From positions 118,872-182,871 of the forward strand of contig WJME01000304.1 of the NCBI GenBank assembly GCA_014728115.1: a stretch of DNA of 64,000 nucleotides. Direction: 5' to 3'. The stretch's first letter is position 1. Every line of letters begins with the position of its first letter. The position numbers and the translations under genes were made by a program. The DNA comes from Candidatus Zhuqueibacterota bacterium. Its GTDB lineage: Bacteria > Zhuqueibacterota > Zhuqueibacteria > Residuimicrobiales > Oceaniaggregativiventaceae. The notes beneath the pieces were generated by a model. That model made no database searches and was not told the origin of the DNA. It saw only the letters and a list, made by a program, of their open reading frames with translations. Positions 47,051 through 55,126 of the stretch are shown in pieces.

Positions 47051-48448
47051 ATGCATTTAAAACTTTTTAAATGGATTTTGGCGGGACTCGTAACCACGAC
47101 CCTTTACTGCGGATCATCGCCGGAGAAAAACATTACCATATCACAAACCAATCCCTATTATTTTGATTACAAAGGCCAGCCCATCCTATTGCTGGGTGGA
47201 TCGGATGAAGACAATCTTTTCAATCATCCCGCTCTGTTGCAGAAAAATCTCGCTATACTCGCTGATGTGGGAGGGAACTATATTCGCTGCACCCTTTCAT
47301 GCAGAGATTCCGGAAACGTATGGCCTTTTCTGAAAACCGACAAGGGTCTGTATGACCTGGAGCGGTTTAATCCTGAATACTGGCAAAGATTAGAACATTG
47401 TTTGCAACAAGCCGAGCAAAAAGATATTATCGTTCAAATCGAGCTATGGGCGACATTTGACTTTTATCGTGAAAACTGGATTGTCAATCCCTTCAACCCT
47501 GCCAACAATATCAACTATGACACCACAACCACACGACTTGAAACCATTTGGCCCTTTCACCCCGCTCGCAAGCCGCAGCCATTCTTTTTCAGTGTACCGA
47601 AAAAGAATAATGACGAGATCCTGCTCAGTTATCAACTCGCATTCATGGAACGGGTCATGCAAACCTGTCTGGATTATCCGAATGTGTTGTATTGTTTGGA
47701 TAATGAAACCCGTGCTCCAGCAGAGTGGGCATGGTATTGGGCAGAACAGCTTTATCGTATCGCCGATCACGCCGGCAAGCGTATTCTGGTCACGGAAATG
47801 TGGGATGCACATGATCTGCGTGATGACGAGCACAAGCGCACCTATATGTATCCTGATTTGTTTTCATTTTTCGACATTTCTCAAAACAATTGGCAAGAGG
47901 GCCAGGCCCATTATAATAACGGCTTGTGGATACGACGGGAGGTAACAAAGAATGGCGGCGCCAGACCGCTGACCAATGTCAAAGTCTATCATCGTCGTCA
48001 TGGCGGGTTACCCAATGAACCCAGTGTGGGGCTCGATCGCTGGTGGCAAAATATCTTTATCGGCTGTGCCAGCACGAGATTTCACCGGCCAACCGGGGGT
48101 ACCGGACTGGATTCGTTATCCCGCCAGGCGATCCATGCTGCAAGAACGTTTACAGATGAATTTTCTATCTTTGCCACGAGTCCGGCCCCGGAATTGCTGC
48201 TGAATCGCCAGGCGAACGAAGCGTATTGCCTGGCATTGCCTGAACAGGTTTATGCGGTCTATTTTCCGTCCGGAGGAGAGGTTGATTTACAACTGGAGCC
48301 AGAAATCGCATCGACCCACCGCTGGTTCGATCCCCAAACCTCCACGTTCAGGGATCCTGTTGAAACGGGTATACAAAAAGAAATCACGTTGACCAGCCCG
48401 GATACACTGCAACCCTGGTTGGTGCTCGTTGAACGAACCGATAAATAG
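47051..48448 (+). CDS. Secreted glycoside-hydrolase-like protein (DUF4038-type)
   Basis: A 465-residue exported protein; a cysteine near residue 20 follows a hydrophobic leader, though the lipobox is not canonical. LADVGGNYIRCTLSCRDSG, IIVQIELWATFDFY, NVLYCLDNETRAPAEWAWYW (a possible N-E catalytic pair) and RILVTEMWDAHDL follow TIM-barrel order as in apiosidase-like DUF4038 proteins, and the last 90 residues form a beta-rich domain (QVYAVYFPSGGEVDLQLEP), like the collagen-binding-like domain often found at their ends. GGAAGGGG precedes the ATG. It lies 31 bp upstream of the epimerase gene. Confidence 0.62.
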   Translation: MHLKLFKWILAGLVTTTLYCGSSPEKNITISQTNPYYFDYKGQPILLLGGSDEDNLFNHPALLQKNLAILADVGGNYIRCTLSCRDSGNVWPFLKTDKGLYDLERFNPEYWQRLEHCLQQAEQKDIIVQIELWATFDFYRENWIVNPFNPANNINYDTTTTRLETIWPFHPARKPQPFFFSVPKKNNDEILLSYQLAFMERVMQTCLDYPNVLYCLDNETRAPAEWAWYWAEQLYRIADHAGKRILVTEMWDAHDLRDDEHKRTYMYPDLFSFFDISQNNWQEGQAHYNNGLWIRREVTKNGGARPLTNVKVYHRRHGGLPNEPSVGLDRWWQNIFIGCASTRFHRPTGGTGLDSLSRQAIHAARTFTDEFSIFATSPAPELLLNRQANEAYCLALPEQVYAVYFPSGGEVDLQLEPEIASTHRWFDPQTSTFRDPVETGIQKEITLTSPDTLQPWLVLVERTDK

Positions 48449-48479
48449 TTGTTATTCTATCATATTTCCAGGAGGCTGC

Positions 48480-49745
48480 ATGGCGTTGCAACAAAAAGAG
48501 ATCCAACATACTATCGATTTGTTAGATCCCTATCTGCAGAATAAATTGCTACCGTTTTGGCTAAAGTCCATAGATCATGAAAAAGGCGGATTTCTCTCAT
48601 ATTTTGATCGCGATGGTAATCCTACGGGGAAAACCGATAAAACCCTGATCTGTCAACTACGCATGATATTTACCTTTGCCAGTGCCCATCGGGCTGGGTA
48701 TGGTTCAGGGGAATACTTGCAAGCAGCAAAGCAAGGGGTCGAGTTTGCTATCGATCACTTTTGGGATAAACAGTATGGTGGCTGGTACTGGATCGCCGAC
48801 CGCAACGGCAAAATTCTGCACGATAGCAAGGTGATGTATGGTCAGAGTTTTGGGGTCTATGCCATGTCTGAATATGCCCTGGCTTCCGGAGACCCTCTGG
48901 GAAAAGAATATGCCAATCGTTCCTTTGATATCATCCAGCGTAATGCAGCAGAAGCGAGCTCGGGAGGATATTGGGAAATGTTCAAGCGTGACTGGAGTTT
49001 AAAACCCGGCGGCGCCTATGGAGGTGACCGCAAAACATTCGATGTACATATGCACCTCATGGAAGCCTTTACCACCCTTTATGAGCTCACCGGTAATGTG
49101 GTGCATCAACGCAAGCTGGAAGAAATGATTCGATTGCTCACGGGTAAAATGCTTTTCCCGGAACATAAAACCGGTATTGCCCAGTTCGACGTAGACTGGA
49201 CTCCCCTTCCCGCCATTCTCTTCCGGGATGTCTGGGGCTCGGATCGGGACACCAATACAGGTGAACGGCCCCTGGACAATACCAATTATGGTCATAATAT
49301 CGAATTTCTCTGGCTGCTGACCCATGCGTTGAATATATTGCAGCAAGACACCCAACCCTACAAAGAAACCCTGCGCAAGATGGCGGATCAAGCCTTTGAA
49401 TATGGAGTGGATTGGGAGCACGGGGGTATTTTCGTCGAAGGCCCCAATAAAGGTCCTGCAACCCAACGGCTGAAAGAATTCTGGCAACAAGCCGAAGCCT
49501 GGGTGGGATTCCTTGAAGCCTGCCTGGTACTCGAGGATGATAAATACTGGAGTGCCTTTAAACAGGTTTTCGAGTTTATTTGGGATCACGGCATCAATCA
49601 TGAGGTCGGCGAGTGGTATGCGCTGCTTGAACGGGACGGCCGGGTGAAATGGGATTATCTCGGTCACGAATGGAAAATCAACTATCATACGGTTCGGGCA
49701 ACCATTCAAACCCTGAAACGGTTACGACAATTATCTGAAAAATGA
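48480..49745 (+). CDS. N-acylglucosamine/cellobiose 2-epimerase family enzyme
   Basis: A 421-residue alpha/alpha-barrel protein of the AGE superfamily, which epimerises C2 of a sugar. WYWIADRNGKILHDSKVMYG, KTFDVHMHLMEAFTTLYELT, NYGHNIEFLWLLTHAL and LGHEWKINYHTVRATIQTLK carry the conserved His and Glu residues (H-x-x-E, G-H-x-x-E) of cellobiose 2-epimerases; the length also fits. No leader is visible, so it is cytosolic, unlike the secreted genes beside it. The start is fixed by CAGGAGG at seven bases; a longer frame from 48429 lies inside the previous gene. Confidence 0.88.
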   Translation: MALQQKEIQHTIDLLDPYLQNKLLPFWLKSIDHEKGGFLSYFDRDGNPTGKTDKTLICQLRMIFTFASAHRAGYGSGEYLQAAKQGVEFAIDHFWDKQYGGWYWIADRNGKILHDSKVMYGQSFGVYAMSEYALASGDPLGKEYANRSFDIIQRNAAEASSGGYWEMFKRDWSLKPGGAYGGDRKTFDVHMHLMEAFTTLYELTGNVVHQRKLEEMIRLLTGKMLFPEHKTGIAQFDVDWTPLPAILFRDVWGSDRDTNTGERPLDNTNYGHNIEFLWLLTHALNILQQDTQPYKETLRKMADQAFEYGVDWEHGGIFVEGPNKGPATQRLKEFWQQAEAWVGFLEACLVLEDDKYWSAFKQVFEFIWDHGINHEVGEWYALLERDGRVKWDYLGHEWKINYHTVRATIQTLKRLRQLSEK

Positions 49746-49773
49746 TCCTTCCTAAAATACATTCATGACAAAA

Positions 49774-49821
49774 TAGCCTGTCGATCAAGACCGGACAAAT
49801 CCTTCTCTGATTGACAGGCTA
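49774..49821 (+). terminator. Hairpin after the epimerase gene
   Basis: TAGCCTGTCGATCA at 49774-49787 pairs with TGATTGACAGGCTA at 49808-49821 (one G-T pair) around a 20-nt loop. It begins 29 bp after the stop codon. No strong T run follows, so ending may be Rho-assisted or the hairpin may protect the 3' end. Confidence 0.5.
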
Positions 49822-49943
49822 ATTTCTCACGCTCCCCCAAATCCTGCAGAGCACGGAGAAACACACCAAAGTTATATATATCAAATGGCATTTCAGGTTT
49901 GGAAAATTTCAGACGTATTCATTCGAGTGGGAGTACAGCCCGT

Positions 49944-49975
49944 GCTAGCCGAACAGCCATGTCTGTTCGGCTAGC
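49944..49975. repeat. Perfect 13-bp inverted repeat
   Basis: GCTAGCCGAACAG (49944-49956) is the exact reverse complement of CTGTTCGGCTAGC (49963-49975), with a CCATGT loop. No T run. It could be an RNA hairpin or a palindromic protein-binding site (operator) for the downstream genes, about 370 bp away. Confidence 0.5.
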
Positions 49976-50185
49976 AATTGAAATAGAACCATTGTTTTTA
50001 TCGGTCGACCTCCTCCTGGCTCATTCACAAATAAGACTTTTTATTTGATTTATTTAAAAATTTTTATATATTTTGTGTCATCCATTCAAGATAGCATGAT
50101 TTTTTCGGATTGTGAGATATTTTGATCACCGGCATGCCGCTTTACGTTATCTGACAATCTTTTACAATGACATACCAGATTTGTA

Positions 50186-50215
50186 TTGACAGGTATAGTC
50201 AATTACACGTATTAT
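50186..50215 (+). promoter_or_regulatory. Putative sigma-70 promoter upstream of the oxidoreductase gene
   Basis: TTGACA at 50186-50191 and TATTAT at 50210-50215 are separated by 18 bp. It would leave a leader of about 125 nt before the ATG at 50349. Because the organism may use a different -10/-35 code, confidence is low. Confidence 0.35.
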
Positions 50216-50348
50216 ACAAAAGATCCCCAATCATATCTGGCATCTGCACAAGCATTTTTTTGAGAACCCTTTGGATTCGTTAGAGTTTAAATAGTAAAGC
50301 TTTTAAAACAGATATAATCCATCAACAAGATTAACGAGGTGACCCGCC

Positions 50349-51758
50349 ATGAGCAAAGAGAAAAAAGAGTCTGCCGCCAATGAGAATAAAGGACTCGACC
50401 GGCGAGACTTTTTGCAAGGCTCGGCAACATTGCCCGTATTGGGGCTATTTGGCTATGCCTTGCACAAAAAAGCGAGTTATGACAAAGCGCTTAGGGAAGA
50501 AAAAGTTGCTGAAGAGCAGGTACAAGAAGATCTGCAACCCTTGAATATTGCCCTCCTGGGAGCAGGGGAGCAAGGATATGTATTGCTCAATGCCATGCTT
50601 AAATTGCCCAATCTGAATTTCAAGGCTGTCTGTGATATATGGGAAGAATTTAATCTGAAAAAGACTGTCAATATATTGGGCAAGTACGGTCACGAGGTCA
50701 ACGGCTATGTTGATTATCGTGATATGTTGGAAAAAGAAAAAGATCTGGATGCCGTGGTCATTGCCACACCCGATTTTTGGCACGCCGAGCATGCTATCGC
50801 GTGTATGGAAGCCGGGCTGGATGTCTATTGTGAAAAAGAGATGTCCAATACCCTGGAAGGAGCACGCAAAATGGCGGAAGCTGCCCGTCGTACCGGCAAG
50901 CTGCTGCAGATCGGACATCAGCGCCGCAGCCATCCCAAATATATACACAGCTATGAACATCTGTTGACCGAAGCAGAAATTCTCGGGCGCATCATCACGG
51001 TGAATGGCCAGTGGAACCGATCTGCACAACCCCAGCGAGGCTGGTCCTCACGGTACGAGATTCCTCAGGATCGTCTAAAAAAGTACGGTTTCGACAATAT
51101 GCGTCAATTCCGTAATTGGCGTTGGTTCAAAGGCCTTGGTGGTGGCCCCATCGTCGACCTCGGATCACATCAGATCGATATCTATAACTGGTTCCTGGGA
51201 TCAAACCCGGTATCTGTGAGCGCTCGCGGAGGCCACTTGTACTATCCCAAGGATACACACGAATGGTATGATACGGTGATGGTCATTTACGAGTATGAAA
51301 CACCAAAGGGACCTGCTCAGGCTTTTTACCAGACTCAAACCACCAACAGCAGCCAGGGATATTTTGAAACGTTTATGGGTGATCAGGGAACCCTGGTGAT
51401 ATCAGAATCAGGAAGCCGCGGCTCTCTGTACCGCGAGCCCACTGCTCCGGCATGGGATGAATGGATCCGAAAAGGATATATCTCTCCTCCGAAAATCCAG
51501 GAAATGCAAGCAGAATCAGAAGCAGTGCTGGATGTACGTGAAACCCTGGCTCCGGATGAACATAAAATTCCGATCGTGTTCAACGATCCCTATCATCTAC
51601 CGCATTTAAGCAATTTCTTTAATACGGTACGCGGTCTCGAGACCTTGAATTGCCCGGCAGAAATCGGTTACGAAACCGCCGTGGCGGTACTCAAGGTCAA
51701 CGAGTCCATCGAAGCCAATCGCAAACTGCCATTTTCCGAGGACGAATTTCACGTCTGA
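50349..51758 (+). CDS. Tat-exported Gfo/Idh/MocA-family oxidoreductase
   Basis: A 469-residue NAD(P)-type sugar oxidoreductase with a twin-arginine signal (LDRRDFLQGSATLPVLGLF), so it is folded with its cofactor and exported. The Rossmann domain follows a coiled linker: IALLGAGEQGYVLL (G-x-G-x-x-G) and AVVIATPDFWHAEHAIACME; the second domain has GGGPIVDLGSHQIDIYNWFLG with the catalytic-type D and H. The usual E-K-P triplet reads E-K-E (VYCEKEMSN), an unusual change beside the catalytic lysine. A GAGGTGACCCGCC site precedes the ATG. DoxX follows 48 bp later. Confidence 0.88.
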   Translation: MSKEKKESAANENKGLDRRDFLQGSATLPVLGLFGYALHKKASYDKALREEKVAEEQVQEDLQPLNIALLGAGEQGYVLLNAMLKLPNLNFKAVCDIWEEFNLKKTVNILGKYGHEVNGYVDYRDMLEKEKDLDAVVIATPDFWHAEHAIACMEAGLDVYCEKEMSNTLEGARKMAEAARRTGKLLQIGHQRRSHPKYIHSYEHLLTEAEILGRIITVNGQWNRSAQPQRGWSSRYEIPQDRLKKYGFDNMRQFRNWRWFKGLGGGPIVDLGSHQIDIYNWFLGSNPVSVSARGGHLYYPKDTHEWYDTVMVIYEYETPKGPAQAFYQTQTTNSSQGYFETFMGDQGTLVISESGSRGSLYREPTAPAWDEWIRKGYISPPKIQEMQAESEAVLDVRETLAPDEHKIPIVFNDPYHLPHLSNFFNTVRGLETLNCPAEIGYETAVAVLKVNESIEANRKLPFSEDEFHV

Positions 51759-51806
51759 TTAAAATCAGCCAACGAATCTGTTCAACCATAAAGGAATCAG
51801 AGAATC

Positions 51807-52298
51807 ATGAAAACACGAGAACTTTCTCAGCTACAGATGATCGCCATGGTGATCTTGCGCGTTATGATCGGTTGGCATTTTCTGTATGAAGGAATTGCAA
51901 AACTGATGAAGGGGAATTGGTCTGCCTCCGGGTTTCTGATGCAGTCAAAAGGCATATTTGCACCCATATTTCACTGGATGGCAAACAACCCTTCCATACT
52001 GAATATCGTCGATCAACTCAACATCTGGGGCCTTATCCTCATCGGCCTCGGCCTTATCGTCGGCGCCTTTACCCGCACCGCTGCCGTGGCCGGAATGGGA
52101 CTGATCCTGCTCTACTATCTCTGCAACCCTCTGTGGGTCGGTTATTACTATTCGATCCCTTCGGAAGGGAACTATCTCATTGTCAATAAAAACCTGGTAG
52201 AATTTGCGGCCCTGTTCGTGATTGCAGCGAGTCAAACCGGATTTTACGCCGGCCTCGATCGCATCATTCACAAACTATTACACCGCAAAAAAGCCTGA
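51807..52298 (+). CDS. DoxX-family membrane protein
   Basis: A 163-residue protein with four membrane helices of the DoxX/DoxD type: LRVMIGWHFLYEGIAKLMKG at the start, LNIWGLILIGLGLIVGAFTR, and LLYYLCNPLWVGY; the C-terminal helix has FAALFVIAASQTGFYAGLD. Related proteins interact with quinones or terminal oxidases. Placed directly after a Tat-exported sugar oxidoreductase, it might pass electrons to the quinone pool, but this is inference. A strong terminator follows. Confidence 0.85.
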   Translation: MKTRELSQLQMIAMVILRVMIGWHFLYEGIAKLMKGNWSASGFLMQSKGIFAPIFHWMANNPSILNIVDQLNIWGLILIGLGLIVGAFTRTAAVAGMGLILLYYLCNPLWVGYYYSIPSEGNYLIVNKNLVEFAALFVIAASQTGFYAGLDRIIHKLLHRKKA

Positions 52299-52307
52299 CC
52301 CTGTTTA

Positions 52308-52341
52308 AAAAGGGCATCCGGACTCGGATGCCCTTTTTTTT
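52308..52341 (+). terminator. Rho-independent terminator after DoxX
   Basis: AAAAGGGCATCCG pairs with CGGATGCCCTTTT around a GACT loop and runs into an eight-T tract. It ends the oxidoreductase-DoxX transcript about 10 bp past the DoxX stop. Confidence 0.92.
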
Positions 52342-52485
52342 ATGCACCTTTTTGTTTCGTGTAATACCGGCCTGCACCTCACTTTTTTCTCTTTTTCATC
52401 TCTAATTTCATCTTGCATTTATCCGCATAATGATGTTTATTTACTAGTCCTCCGGAACAGCGAAAATCATTATCGGAAATACACT

Positions 52486-53433
52486 ATGAAGATTGGAGAT
52501 CTGGGTAAAAAAGCAGCACCGTTTATGAGTCTGATCGTCATGGCGATCCTCCTCAGCATTCTCTCCCCCTATTTTTTAACCGTGAATAATCTTTTTGCCA
52601 TTGCCCTGCAAATGTCTGTGGTCGCCATATTGGCCATCGGACAGATGAAGGTCATTATTTCCGGAGGAATCGATCTCTCCGTGGGTTCTGTGCTGGCTCT
52701 GTGCGGAATCGCGACATCGATGATGATGGCGAACGGCCTCCCCGTGAGTGTAGCTGTTCTTTTAGGACTGGGAATCGGTATATTCATAGGTATACTGATG
52801 GGTGCAGTGATTGCCTATGGTCATCTGCCGCCGTTTATCGCGACACTCGGGGTGATGGGAATTGCCAGGGGGGCTGCCCTTTTGCTCACCGGTGGTGTAC
52901 CGGTGTTTGGTTTGCCAGAATCATTCGCATTTCTCGGTGGCGGAACCCTGCTCGGCATTGTCCCTGTGCCTGTCATCTTTACCTTACTGGCAGCTATCGC
53001 TGCGCATATTCTCCTGACACGCTCACCGTTTGGACGTCATATCTATGCCATAGGCAGCAATAAAACCGCTGCCAGCTTGTCCGGCATTCCGGTTAACAAA
53101 GATCTGGTTCGAATCTATGCCATCAACGGTCTCTTGTGTGCTCTGGGAGGAATATTGCTGGCATCCCGTCTCAACTCCGGACAACCGACTGCAGGCACCG
53201 GCTATGAGCTCGATGTCATTGCTGCCTGTGTTATCGGAGGCGCGAGCTTGAGTGGCGGCGAAGGTACCATTGCCGGCGCGATTATCGGCGCCCTCATCAT
53301 GGGTGTGTTGCGTAACGGTTGTAATCTGCTCGACATCTCTGCTTTCTGGCAACAAATCGCCATTGGCACCATCATCATTGCAGCTGTGTTTGCCGATCAA
53401 TACCGCAAACACAAGGCAGCGAGACTCGTCTAA
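52486..53433 (+). CDS. Sugar ABC transporter permease (RbsC-like)
   Basis: About 315 residues with eight to ten helices, the membrane subunit of a ribose/xylose/autoinducer-type importer. QMKVIISGGIDLSVGSVLAL, LPPFIATLGVMGIARGAALL, IYAIGSNKTAASLSGIPV and AACVIGGASLSGGEGTIAGA are the conserved features of the BPD_transp_2 family; the IYAIGSN...SGI loop contacts the ATPase. The ATG at 52486 is chosen since it opens the first helix region; the frame upstream (to 52342) overlaps the terminator region. The binding protein follows 28 bp later. Confidence 0.93.
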   Translation: MKIGDLGKKAAPFMSLIVMAILLSILSPYFLTVNNLFAIALQMSVVAILAIGQMKVIISGGIDLSVGSVLALCGIATSMMMANGLPVSVAVLLGLGIGIFIGILMGAVIAYGHLPPFIATLGVMGIARGAALLLTGGVPVFGLPESFAFLGGGTLLGIVPVPVIFTLLAAIAAHILLTRSPFGRHIYAIGSNKTAASLSGIPVNKDLVRIYAINGLLCALGGILLASRLNSGQPTAGTGYELDVIAACVIGGASLSGGEGTIAGAIIGALIMGVLRNGCNLLDISAFWQQIAIGTIIIAAVFADQYRKHKAARLV

Positions 53434-53461
53434 TTCTTGATCCGTAAATTGTGGAGTTATC

Positions 53462-54412
53462 ATGATCAAAAAAGTTTTTGTTCTCTTGTTATGCACTCTC
53501 ATACCCTTGATATCCTGCCAAAACCCATCTACCAGCGATAAACCCAGGATTCTGGTTTCGCCTAAAGGATTGGTCCTCTCGTTTTGGCTATCCGTGAAAG
53601 CAGGTGCTGAAAAAGCCGGTAAAGAAATGAATGCCGAAATCATCTGGAAAGGACCCTCATTGGAAACGGACATTGCCGGTCAGATCGATATCATCCAGGA
53701 TAATATCAATAAAAGAGTCGATGCCATTGTCGTGGCAGCCTGTGATGCCACGGCCCTGGTGCCCATCCTCGAGCAGGCGGATCGGGCAGGCATTCCGGTC
53801 ATCACCATCGATTCAGGGATCAATTCAGCGGTCCCCAAATCTTTCATCGCGACCGACAATGTCATGGCCGCCGAAAAAGCAGCCGACGTGCTCGCTCGAC
53901 TCGTGCATGAAAAAGGCGAGGTAGGCATGATCCCCTTTGTCCCCGGTGCTGCAACATCGATCATGCGCGAACAAGGCTTTAAAAAAGGACTGGCAAAATA
54001 TCCGGATATGGAACTCGTCTCTGTACAATATTCCCAGACCAAAGTCGAACAAGCCATGGCGGTCACCGAAGATATGGTCACTGCACACCCGAATCTCGCC
54101 GGTATTTTTGCTGCTAATGAAGCCGGCACTGTGGGCTGTGCCCAGGCATTAAAGAGCCGGGGACTGGCCGGAAAGGTCAAACTGGTAGGATTCGATGCGT
54201 CTGAAAACGAGCTGCAAGCTCTGAAAGACGGCACCGTCGATGCTCTGATCGTGCAAAATCCTCATAAAATGGGCTATCTGGGTGTAAAAACCGCTATGCA
54301 GGTCCTGAACGGTGAACCGGTGCAGGAACGCATCGATACCGGAATCATGGTCATCACCCGTAAAAATCTCGAGACACCGGAAATACAAGCCCTTTTGAAT
54401 CCGCCGGAATGA
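53462..54412 (+). CDS. Sugar ABC transporter substrate-binding lipoprotein (RbsB-like)
   Basis: A 316-residue periplasmic-binding protein of the type I (LacI-like) fold with lipobox LISC after a short leader, so it is membrane-tethered. The body shows the RbsB pattern: LSFWLSVKAGAEKAGKEMNA, INKRVDAIVVAACDATALVP, GIPVITIDSGINSAVPKSFI, NLAGIFAANEAGTVGCAQAL and KVKLVGFDASENELQALKDG. It delivers a sugar to the permease encoded just upstream. No sugar can be assigned. The cognate ATPase gene is not next to it but at 58312. Confidence 0.92.
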   Translation: MIKKVFVLLLCTLIPLISCQNPSTSDKPRILVSPKGLVLSFWLSVKAGAEKAGKEMNAEIIWKGPSLETDIAGQIDIIQDNINKRVDAIVVAACDATALVPILEQADRAGIPVITIDSGINSAVPKSFIATDNVMAAEKAADVLARLVHEKGEVGMIPFVPGAATSIMREQGFKKGLAKYPDMELVSVQYSQTKVEQAMAVTEDMVTAHPNLAGIFAANEAGTVGCAQALKSRGLAGKVKLVGFDASENELQALKDGTVDALIVQNPHKMGYLGVKTAMQVLNGEPVQERIDTGIMVITRKNLETPEIQALLNPPE

Positions 54413-54502
54413 GAAATTTAAAATCGTGCCATGACCTGTTTTCAACAGGGAACAATCAACCGTGACTCGACGTATAAAACACCACATGACGGAAAAAGAG
54501 TA

Positions 54503-54531
54503 TTGATTTCCATGCATGCTTTAACTATATT
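54503..54531 (+). promoter_or_regulatory. Putative ssrA promoter
   Basis: TTGATT (54503-54508) and TATATT (54526-54531) are 17 bp apart, and start of transcription near 54538-54540 would give a short 5' leader removed by RNase P before G54550. Confidence 0.6.
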
Positions 54532-54549
54532 TGATTGCGACCACAACAT

Positions 54550-54912
54550 GGGGACGAATCTGGTTTCGACGGGATCTGAGATGTTAGTGGATGCATGCCG
54601 AGGTTCTCGGAATCCTCGTAAAATAGCCGGGACCTAAAATTAAATGCAGATGATTACAACTATGCATTGGCTGCGTAAATAACGCAACCACGTTCACTAT
54701 CTTTCGTGTCTGCTAGGGTGATAGATGAACGTCGATTATAGCGGACTAGCTGTGTTCCTCGCCTGAGGGAAGGCAGCGAAACCTTTTTCAGGCTGGACTC
54801 TTTCCGCGTCGTTCCTTTCGCTACGATAGAGTCGAGATCATAAAAGGAACTATGCATGTAGATTCCGCTATGGTCCGTTTCTCGGACGTGGGTTCGACTC
54901 CCACCGTCTCCA
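54550..54912 (+). ncRNA. ssrA: Transfer-messenger RNA (tmRNA)
   Basis: A one-piece tmRNA of about 363 nt. It begins GGGGACGAATCTGGTTTCGA and ends with a T arm (GGTTCGACTCCCACC) and CGTCTCC, which pairs with the 5' GGGGACG as the acceptor stem; the CCA end is not encoded (ACTC follows). The tag reading frame resumes at GCA 54646 and reads ADDYNYALAA with TAA at 54676-54678, close to the E. coli tag with its YALAA protease signal. tmRNA frees stalled ribosomes and tags their products for degradation. It lies between the binding-protein gene and an ATPase gene. Confidence 0.96.
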
Positions 54913-54919
54913 CTCTTAT

Positions 54920-54968
54920 AAGCCCATCTGATCATATTGATCATTGATCAGATGGGCTTTTCTTTTTT
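54920..54968 (+). terminator. Rho-independent terminator after ssrA
   Basis: AAGCCCATCTGATCA pairs perfectly with TGATCAGATGGGCTT across a 10-nt loop and is followed by TTCTTTTTT. It starts eight bases past the tmRNA end. Confidence 0.92.
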
Positions 54969-55126
54969 GGGGTATAGATTATTAATTGTTTGTATGCATT
55001 TGATGACTAGAATGCAAAAGTCAAAGTCAATCCCCTGCAGGGCCCATGTTTGTAATTGTTGTTGCGTTTTATTTGTCAACTCTATATCTTGTCAATGTTT
55101 TCCTCTCAATTCAAGCGAGGCTCGTG

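Larger units (their letters stand above)
49746..50348. other. Long intergenic region with two hairpins and a promoter-like box
   Basis: This 603-bp gap holds a 14-bp stem terminator-like hairpin at 49774-49821, a short CACGGAG-type repeat fragment near 49845-49870, a perfect 13-bp hairpin at 49944-49975 and a TTGACA/TATTAT pair at 50186-50215. The rest is A+T-rich. No reading frame with coding character is seen. A small RNA around the second hairpin is possible. Confidence 0.55.
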
